Positions 7,284 through 11,505 of a stretch of 11,505 bases of DNA are shown one piece after another. The stretch covers positions 1 to 11,505 of the forward strand of contig CAJKZK010000057.1 in NCBI GenBank assembly GCA_905204225.1, given 5' to 3'. Source of the DNA: an uncultured Bacillota bacterium (lineage in GTDB: Bacteria > Bacillota_I > Bacilli_A > RFN20 > CAG-449). The translations under genes were made by a program, and so were the position numbers. The notes beneath the pieces were generated by a model. It was not told the origin of the DNA. It did not search any database and saw only the letters and a list, made by a program, of their open reading frames with translations. Every line of letters starts with the position of its first letter. Within the stretch, counting starts at the first letter, position 1.

Positions 7284-7316
7284 AAAACATTCTTAATTAA
7301 TGAGAATGTTTTTTTT
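7284..7316 (+). terminator. intrinsic terminator of the tRNA operon
   Basis: AAAACATTCT (7284-7293) pairs with AGAATGTTTT (7303-7312); the stem can extend inward by a wobble and an A-T pair. Eight Ts run from 7309 to 7316. It starts 13 nt after the tRNA-Ala CCA. Read on the minus strand it has a weaker T tract and lies just past the stop of the 7331-7438 micro-ORF, so it may serve both directions. Confidence 0.88.
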
Positions 7317-7330
7317 ATTTCTATATATAT

Positions 7331-7438
7331 TTAATCATCATAATCTTCTAAATAGCCATAATCAACACCTACTTGTTCTCCATTAGGTTCATATAGCCTT
7401 ATTCTTTGATTTTCTTGATTAATAATATTATTTTTCAT
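7331..7438 (-). CDS. 35-codon micro-ORF resembling the N terminus of IF-3; gene or remnant
   Basis: A closed frame of 35 codons (ATG to TAA) with coding-like composition. Residues 5-24 (IINQENQRIRLYEPNGEQVG) resemble the IF-3 N-terminal motif, which in Bacillus reads roughly IINEQIRAREVRLIDQNGEQ. The resemblance stops after about 25 residues, and the acidic Tyr/Asp tail (YGYLEDYDD) is not from IF-3. No Shine-Dalgarno precedes the ATG, and an in-frame TGA lies five codons upstream. It sits between two hairpins (7284-7316 and 7472-7519). It may be a relic of a duplicated or inserted segment, a real small protein, or chance. The frame is seen; the homology is judged by eye only. Confidence 0.33.
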   Translation of the reverse strand: MKNNIINQENQRIRLYEPNGEQVGVDYGYLEDYDD

Positions 7439-7471
7439 TTTAAGTATACGTCAAAATTTTACACAATCATA

Positions 7472-7519
7472 AAAAAAGCAGTAACAATAATGTTAATAAA
7501 CACTTGCTACTGCTTTTTT
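7472..7519. terminator. hairpin with perfect 12-bp arms, symmetric A/T tracts
   Basis: AAAAAAGCAGTA (7472-7483) is the exact complement of TACTGCTTTTTT (7508-7519), with a 24-nt loop. The A and T tracts let it act as an intrinsic terminator on either strand. No obvious transcript needs it: the tRNA operon already ends at 7316, and the minus-strand PIN operon has a hairpin at 8026-8055. It may be the terminator of a lost gene, since the adjoining MgtC-like frame is truncated. Confidence 0.6.
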
Positions 7520-7539
7520 AATCCGTCAAATTCCGCCAT

Positions 7540-8082
7540 GTGAGAATTCAATTCTTATCCAATTTGATTCTTGATGAAGCGATAATTATTAATTTAGATG
7601 TTAAATTACCTCTTTTATCTGCCGCTACAATCATTAGTTCAATTATGTTAAGTGGAAATTCAATATTATCTAGTTCTAAAAAACAAATTAAAGGGTTAAC
7701 AACATCTGCTGCCTTATGGTTTTGTTGTTTAATCGGCTTAGTAATAGGAAAAGAATTGTATATTTTATCATTCATATTATTTATTATACTTTTATTAACT
7801 TTATCAATTTTACCAAGCCTTGAATCATTATTAAAAAATCATTTTGAAGGACAATTAGAATTAAATAATAAAACTTATTTACAAAATTTTGTAACAACTA
7901 TAAGAGAATTAGGTCTAGTTATAGATGATATAGAATTAAATAATGCATATATAGGTTCAGGACTAAGTGTTTATACTATTTCTATTAGAATAATAAATAA
8001 AAAAGAATTTAAAAATTATAAAGAAATAATCAAGGCTTTAAGTTGCCTTGATTATATCCATTATATAGAAGAATTAAAATAA
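7540..8082 (+). pseudogene. MgtC/SapB-family membrane protein, N-terminally truncated and eroded
   Basis: The frame (180 codons from GTG) matches MgtC/SapB proteins from about residue 20. D20 to L43 aligns with the family's D-P-x-R-x-A-A-Q-V-V-S-G-I-G-F-L-G-A-G segment, but most glycines are lost and one residue is missing (AATIISSIMLSGNSIL). Next come the better-kept KGLTTSAALW (51-60), two hydrophobic helices (60-70 and 73-92) and an ACT-like C-terminal domain (about 100-180). The first membrane helices and the GLRTH motif are absent. The GTG has no ribosome site, and ATG TGA overlaps it. Intact MgtC proteins are inner-membrane stress or Mg-limitation factors; this copy is probably non-functional. 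A short expressed protein cannot be excluded. It ends 3 bp from the convergent PIN gene. Confidence 0.55.
8011..8055 (-). terminator. intrinsic terminator of the PIN/AbrB operon, inside the convergent frame
   Basis: ATAATCAAGGC (8026-8036) and GCCTTGATTAT (8045-8055) form a perfect 11-bp stem with an 8-nt loop. On the minus strand it is followed by TTCTTTATAATTTTT. It lies about 30 nt past the PIN stop codon. On the plus strand no T tract follows, so it works only for the minus-strand operon, although the DNA is also the 3' end of the MgtC-like frame. Confidence 0.65.
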
Positions 8083-8085
8083 ATA

Positions 8086-8490
8086 TTAATATTTATAATA
8101 AAAATCAGATGCTTTAACTATAATAGGATTTAAAATATTAGATTCTAAGAAATCTTTATCACCTGTTATTAATATATCAGCCTTTGCTTCTAAAGCTGCT
8201 CTTAAAATTGGTTTGTCATTATCATCTCTAATGTCTAAAGATATATCATTAGTTTCATAAGAAACTTTTACTATAATTATATTTTGTGCAAGTGTCACAA
8301 GAAAATGATTAAGTGAGTCGATTTTATTTGGAAATTTTTTTGAAAATGTTCTTTGTAATTCTTCTAAAACGTAATCACAAGTAATAGCAACATTAGGAAA
8401 ACTTAAAGCTTTTTGAAAAGCTTTATCAGGAATACTATTTGGAAAGAGAATAGCTGAAAATATAATGTTTGTATCTAAAAATACTCTCAT
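8086..8490 (-). CDS. PIN-domain ribonuclease toxin
   Basis: Probable toxin of a type II pair: a Mg-dependent endoribonuclease of 134 residues, the usual size. PIN-fold acidic residues are all present: D6 in FLDTN (4-8), E43/E44 in VLEEL, D90/D92 in DDNDKPIL, and D111/D113 in ITGDKDFL. The TGDKDFL ending and length fit the PIN_3 / COG1569 group of putative toxin nucleases. Its ATG overlaps the antitoxin TGA (ATGA, 8487-8490), so translation is coupled and the toxin stays subordinate to its antitoxin. Its RNA target cannot be read from sequence. Confidence 0.87.
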   Translation of the reverse strand: MRVFLDTNIIFSAILFPNSIPDKAFQKALSFPNVAITCDYVLEELQRTFSKKFPNKIDSLNHFLVTLAQNIIIVKVSYETNDISLDIRDDNDKPILRAALEAKADILITGDKDFLESNILNPIIVKASDFYYKY

Positions 8491-8738
8491 CTATTTTCCT
8501 CTAATAGTTTTTGAACATCATCTTCGTTTAAAATACCATTTTTTTGAGCTTCTCCTTTCATTTCAATTTGTAATAATTTTAAAGCACAAATTGTAGAATT
8601 AGCTAATATAACTTGATCACCATTTACAATAAATGAAACTCTATCACCGATTCCAAGTCCTAATAATTTTCTAATTTCTAGTGGAATAGTAATTTGTCCT
8701 TTTGGCATCACTTTTGCTTGTTCTATATATGTATCCAT
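8487..8738 (-). CDS. AbrB/SpoVT-type antitoxin
   Basis: DNA-binding antitoxin of 83 residues. Residues 7-52 form a swapped-hairpin AbrB domain with the typical KGQITIPLEIRKLLGLGIGDRV (13-34 region); the C-terminal acidic helical part (about 55-83) is the likely toxin-neutralising segment. A strong AAAGGAGC (8744-8751) lies 5 nt before the ATG. It dimerises and probably represses its own promoter through the palindrome just upstream. Its TGA stop overlaps the toxin start and shows TGA ends translation here. Gene order (antitoxin first) is the usual one. Confidence 0.88.
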   Translation of the reverse strand: MDTYIEQAKVMPKGQITIPLEIRKLLGLGIGDRVSFIVNGDQVILANSTICALKLLQIEMKGEAQKNGILNEDDVQKLLEENR

Positions 8739-8753
8739 AAAAAGCTCCTTTCT

Positions 8754-8808
8754 ATAAAAGTAGGATAATCCCTACTTTTATTATATGATATATTTTTTAT
8801 ATTTTAAA
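8754..8808 (-). promoter_or_regulatory. promoter and palindromic operator of the AbrB/PIN operon
   Basis: ATAAAAGTAGG (8754-8764) and CCTACTTTTAT (8771-8781) form a perfect inverted repeat with 11-bp arms and a 6-nt spacer. On the minus strand a perfect -10, TATAAT, occupies 8785-8780 and TTTAAA at 8808-8803 is a possible -35 with 17 nt between. The palindrome overlaps the end of the -10 and the start site, the right place for autorepression. The palindrome and -10 are seen; binding by the antitoxin is inferred. Confidence 0.72.
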
Positions 8809-8928
8809 CTTTTTTTATTTGAATATTTATTTTTCCTATTAATATATCACTAAATTAAATTTTCTTTCAATCTATTAATTTTATAACTGAATTAAATTTG
8901 TCACTAAACTATATATTTTTTTCCAATC

Positions 8929-8974
8929 AAAAAACTCCTTAGTTTATCCATTTATGGATTCAACATTGGAGTTT
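8929..8974 (-). terminator. nested-stem intrinsic terminator of the repeat lipoprotein gene
   Basis: On the minus strand AAACTCC pairs with GGAGTTT (outer stem, 8974-8968 with 8938-8932), and inside it ATCCA/TGGAT (8959-8946) forms an inner stem flanked by GTT/AAC. A run of six Ts follows (A at 8929-8934 on the plus strand). It begins 15 nt after the stop codon. The remaining 8786-8928 is AT-only filler with a weak 14-nt imperfect direct repeat (near 8849 and 8887). Confidence 0.82.
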
Positions 8975-8988
8975 ATTTTCATTATATC

Positions 8989-10953
8989 TTATTTAACAAA
9001 TTCAATACCATCAAGATGACATTGAGTTATTTTTTCTTCACCAATTGATGCATTTACAATTTCAAAACTAACTTTATTAGAATTATTATCAACTACAAAA
9101 ATTGCTTTATTACCACTTATAGAAAGTGTAGCGCCTTTAACATTAGAAATAGTAGTAGGACTTGATTTAGAATTGTTCATATTAACATATAAAACTATAG
9201 ATGAAACATTTTCATTAGTCCAACTTATTTCTACATTTTGGCCTTCATATATTCTTAAAGGATTAGAATAATATGATTTACTAGGGTTAGCATTACCAAC
9301 AGTTATATTAGATGTACCTTTATTTACCACCATAGAAAAATTACCTTCTTTCCATGTTGATGTATTATCACCTTTACTACTTAATTGATTTTCATTAGAA
9401 AAATTAAATGTATAATCACCTTGTTCTACATTTTCATCAGCAGTGAAAATTTGAACATTAAAATAGCCTTCTTCAATATACCATAATATAAAGATCTTAT
9501 TATCTTTATCATAAGCAATATCACAATCATAATATTCACTATCATAAGAAGTTGTAAATCCTGCGCTAATTAAAGTTTGTTTATAAGATTCAATTAATGT
9601 ATTATCACTTGATTCAAAATAAATTTGTAATCCATAATTAACTATATCAGAATCATCAACATAATATTCATTAATTCCATCTACTGAAGGAACATTTACA
9701 CCAAATAAATCATTAATTTTATCTGTTGGCCAGCTTGATAAAGAAACTAATTTATCAAAACCAATAACAAAATTACCCTTATCTATGTAATAAATTAATG
9801 AAGCATGAACTTCTTCTTTTGTAGCTTGATAATAATCACCTTTCTCAACTTCATCAACAATATTACTTGGAACATATTCAACAACCCAATTATCATTTTC
9901 TAATTTTGTTTTATATGATTGTAATAAACTTTCATCAGTAGTTTCAAATGTTAAATATGGTTGATCATAATCATAGAAATAATATGTATCAGTATCAATA
10001 ACTGAAGGAACATTTACTTCTTCACCATAATAATTATTAATTTTATCATTTGGCCATGTAGAAGGTAAAACAACATCATAAATAGTAATAATAAATCCTG
10101 TTGCATCTTCATAAAAACCTATACCAAATAAATTATTATCTTTAGTAGCGTTATATATTTGTTCATCTTCATCATAAGTTACTACATAATTTTCATTTTC
10201 AAGAATTGTTTTATAACTTTCTTCTGCATTAGAATAATTATAATTATAACAATAAATATAAACACCAGAATTATATTCAGTTAAATCAAAGAAATTATAT
10301 GTAGATGCTTCAAAATGAGGAATATCTACTCCTAAAAGATTAACAATATTACTAGTAGGCCATGAAGTTAATTCGCCTTGATTATCTCCACCTTCTTCTC
10401 CTTCATAAATAAAAGCAGTAATAGTATTTCCTGCATCAACTAGATAATAAGTTTCACCATCTAAATAAATACCACTTTTAGGTGAATAAATATAATCAAC
10501 TAAAACATTATCATCATTGATAAATTGCATATTAACTAAAGTAAATTCATCACTTAATGAACCATCAACAATATAACCATCTTCTTCTTCGTATTTATTA
10601 AATCCAGTAAATGTCGTAGATGAATCTAAAGTCCAACCATTTGAAGTTAGTAAAGAATTATATTCATCAGAAAAATCTTCTTCACTAGATGAACTTAATA
10701 CAATATAAGCACCATTATCTTCAAATTTTTCCATTTTATAATTAGGGAAATTGTAAAATGGTAATAAGCAATTCAAACATTCATTCATTAATTCTTTTTC
10801 TTCATTTGACCATTCATTTTTATTTGTTTGTGAATATGAACTAATTTGTGAATTAGATTCATTACTTGAATTTGTTCCAGAACTAGATGAATTAACAGTA
10901 CAACTAACCATACTTAATAATAAAGCAGGAATTAAAATATATAACTTTTTCAT
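8989..10953 (-). CDS. surface lipoprotein with tandem ~100-residue repeats and C-terminal beta domain
   Basis: Function unknown. The 654-residue protein starts with a lipoprotein signal (residues 1-18, ending SMVSC; C18 would be lipidated), then a Ser/Asn-rich linker (19-48) typical of a spacer between membrane and domains. Three clear repeats follow at about 197-293, 299-404 and 407-505, each opening with a Trp-Pro turn (SWPTSNI, TWPNDKIN, SWPTDKIN), with ESYK or QSYK in the middle and an aromatic strand-rich end. A weaker unit lies at about 50-156. The C-terminal part (511-654) is rich in strands and has TWKEGNFSM and YYSNPLRIYEGQNVEISW, a pattern like beta-sandwich domains attached to secreted proteins. 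The whole is acidic and rich in Tyr, Asn and Asp. AAGGAGAA (10966-10958) supports the ATG. It stands alone, divergent from the next gene. A binding or adhesion role is a guess. Confidence 0.85.
   Translation of the reverse strand: MKKLYILIPALLLSMVSCTVNSSSSGTNSSNESNSQISSYSQTNKNEWSNEEKELMNECLNCLLPFYNFPNYKMEKFEDNGAYIVLSSSSEEDFSDEYNSLLTSNGWTLDSSTTFTGFNKYEEEDGYIVDGSLSDEFTLVNMQFINDDNVLVDYIYSPKSGIYLDGETYYLVDAGNTITAFIYEGEEGGDNQGELTSWPTSNIVNLLGVDIPHFEASTYNFFDLTEYNSGVYIYCYNYNYSNAEESYKTILENENYVVTYDEDEQIYNATKDNNLFGIGFYEDATGFIITIYDVVLPSTWPNDKINNYYGEEVNVPSVIDTDTYYFYDYDQPYLTFETTDESLLQSYKTKLENDNWVVEYVPSNIVDEVEKGDYYQATKEEVHASLIYYIDKGNFVIGFDKLVSLSSWPTDKINDLFGVNVPSVDGINEYYVDDSDIVNYGLQIYFESSDNTLIESYKQTLISAGFTTSYDSEYYDCDIAYDKDNKIFILWYIEEGYFNVQIFTADENVEQGDYTFNFSNENQLSSKGDNTSTWKEGNFSMVVNKGTSNITVGNANPSKSYYSNPLRIYEGQNVEISWTNENVSSIVLYVNMNNSKSSPTTISNVKGATLSISGNKAIFVVDNNSNKVSFEIVNASIGEEKITQCHLDGIEFVK
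9439..10365 (-). repeat. three tandem protein-level repeats in the lipoprotein
   Basis: Units are 10365-10075 (residues 197-293), 10059-9742 (299-404) and 9735-9439 (407-505). Shared landmarks are the Trp-Pro opening, L/Y-G-x-x-V about 10 residues on, an aromatic strand, then the ESYKTIL / QSYKTKL / ESYKQTL helix, N-x-x-V-x-Y and a final hydrophobic strand (GFIITIYD, NFVIGFDK, YFNVQIFT). They have diverged too far for long DNA-level identity, so this is an old duplication and not a recent slippage array. Confidence 0.75.
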
Positions 10954-10977
10954 TTGTTCTCCTTATTTTGCATTACT

Positions 10978-11006
10978 AGTATAATAATTTTGTTTTTAAA
11001 TGAAAA
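10978..11006 (-). promoter_or_regulatory. promoter of the repeat lipoprotein gene
   Basis: On the minus strand TTTTCA (11006-11001), a 17-nt spacer, and TATACT (10983-10978). The -35 matches 4 of 6 consensus bases. Transcription would start near 10971, leaving a leader of about 18 nt that contains the ribosome site. It shares the 10954-11071 gap with a divergent promoter. Confidence 0.55.
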
Positions 11007-11041
11007 GAATAAAAAAAAAAGAATTAAACATTTTTTAATTT

Positions 11042-11050
11042 TGATATAAT
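11042..11050 (+). promoter_or_regulatory. extended -10 promoter of the 11072 gene
   Basis: TGATATAAT (11042-11050) is a perfect extended -10 (TG-n-TATAAT). No good -35 is visible, which an extended -10 can tolerate. The start site would be near 11057, just ahead of the ribosome site. Confidence 0.6.
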
Positions 11051-11071
11051 GATATTAGTTAAAAGGTGTTT

Positions 11072-11428
11072 ATGAAGATTAAAGGTTTACCTGATAATAA
11101 AATTACAACATATTTATTTTCTTTAGCAAATTTAATTACTCAAAAAGATTATAAAATATATACACTAAATGAATTTGGTATTTTCCCACCTTATAGTTCA
11201 ATAGATATTAATTCAAAATTAGAAAAAGCTAGAGAATATATAACTAAAAGAATTTTAGAAAGTTATATTTTCTTATCTAATTATTCACATGAAGTCTTAG
11301 AAGAAATCACAAACAGTTTCTTATATGACACATTTTTAGATATTCCACATCATATTTGCAAATATCAAAATTTTAAAATAATGTTAACAAATGATGACTA
11401 TACAAATATAAAAATAATTACAGATTAA
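11072..11428 (+). CDS. hypothetical protein, 118 residues
   Basis: Not recognised. The ATG at 11072 is preferred: AAAGG (11062-11066) lies 5 nt upstream and a perfect extended -10 is just behind it. An in-frame GTG at 11066 overlaps the ribosome site and would add two residues. No signal peptide or membrane segment; no Cys-rich, HTH or nuclease motif. The predicted make-up is mixed: a helical centre (about 45-90, with LEKAREYITKRILESYIFL) and a strand-like C terminus (NFKIMLTNDDYTNIKIITD). Probably a small cytosolic protein. It is divergent from the lipoprotein gene and overlaps the tail of a convergent gene at its stop codon. Confidence 0.75.
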   Translation: MKIKGLPDNKITTYLFSLANLITQKDYKIYTLNEFGIFPPYSSIDINSKLEKAREYITKRILESYIFLSNYSHEVLEEITNSFLYDTFLDIPHHICKYQNFKIMLTNDDYTNIKIITD

Positions 11429-11505
11429 TTTTCATATTCTAAAGAATAAATATCATCAAATAAAATTCTTTCATTATTATTTAAAATTAATTCATGTTTA
11501 TAATT
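11425..11505 (-). CDS. 3' end of an unidentified gene, cut by the window edge
   Basis: A frame open to the window edge, 26 codons plus TAA (stop at 11427-11425), ending ILFDDIYSLEYEN. Composition looks coding and it converges on the 11072 gene; the two stop codons share two bases (11426-11427). Too short to assign a family. It could be a chance open frame, since AT-rich DNA gives many stops but only 26 codons are visible. Confidence 0.42.
   Translation of the reverse strand, partial: NYKHELILNNNERILFDDIYSLEYEN

Noticed and set aside
7548..7775. Minus-strand 75-codon frame opposite the MgtC-like frame
   Set aside because: The plus frame has recognisable MgtC similarity (GLTTSAALW region); the opposite frame resembles nothing and has no start signal.
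8487..8490. Possibility of Mycoplasma genetic code (TGA as Trp)
   Set aside because: Tryptophan is always TGG in the long genes, and TGA ends the AbrB gene exactly at the toxin ATG (ATGA overlap), so the standard code fits.
8849..8900. Imperfect direct repeat ACTAAATTAAATTT / ACTGAATTAAATTT
   Set aside because: Two AT-rich copies only, in non-coding filler, with no link to a neighbouring element.

Overview
The window comes from a very AT-rich, low-GC Gram-positive (Bacillota) genome. Intergenic DNA is almost pure A/T, codons are strongly A/T-ending, Shine-Dalgarno sites are of the AAAGGAG type, and tRNA genes encode their CCA ends. Tryptophan is written TGG throughout, the long genes contain no in-frame TGA, and TGA closes the AbrB antitoxin gene, so the standard bacterial code fits and the Mycoplasma code is not needed. 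Gene style (single-chain serine dehydratase, a long PotA, lipoprotein-type PotD) suggests a gut Bacilli lineage near Erysipelotrichales, RF39 or Acholeplasmatales. That placement is inference.

Region 1 (1-5490, + strand) is a tight polyamine operon: an XRE-cupin regulator, then potA (ATPase), potB and potC (permeases) and potD (lipoprotein receptor). Genes overlap or lie within about 20 bp, and the operon ends at a hairpin shared with the convergent next gene. A 7-bp-arm inverted repeat just before the regulator is the likely operator. PotA carries a second TOBE-like repeat, and PotD carries a charged insert and a C-terminal membrane helix.

Region 2 (5483-6684, - strand) is a single-chain iron-sulfur L-serine dehydratase. 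It has no Shine-Dalgarno; an extended -10 element sits so close to the ATG that the mRNA may be leaderless.

Region 3 (6795-7316, + strand) holds four tRNA genes (Cys-GCA, Arg-ACG, Pro-UGG, Ala-UGC) with two strong promoters and a terminator.

Region 4 (7331-8082) looks like a decayed or recombined junction: a 35-codon micro-ORF resembling the start of IF-3, an unassigned hairpin with 12-bp arms, and an MgtC/SapB-family reading frame that has lost the normal N-terminal half of its membrane domain.

Region 5 (8011-8785, - strand) is an AbrB-type antitoxin / PIN toxin pair with a 28-bp palindrome on its promoter and a terminator lying inside the convergent MgtC-like frame.

Region 6 (8929-11505) has a 654-residue surface lipoprotein with three clear tandem repeats of about 100 residues (plus a weaker fourth) and a C-terminal beta-rich domain. 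A divergent gene of unknown function follows, and then the tail of another gene running off the window edge. No CRISPR array, rRNA, riboswitch or complete insertion sequence was seen.
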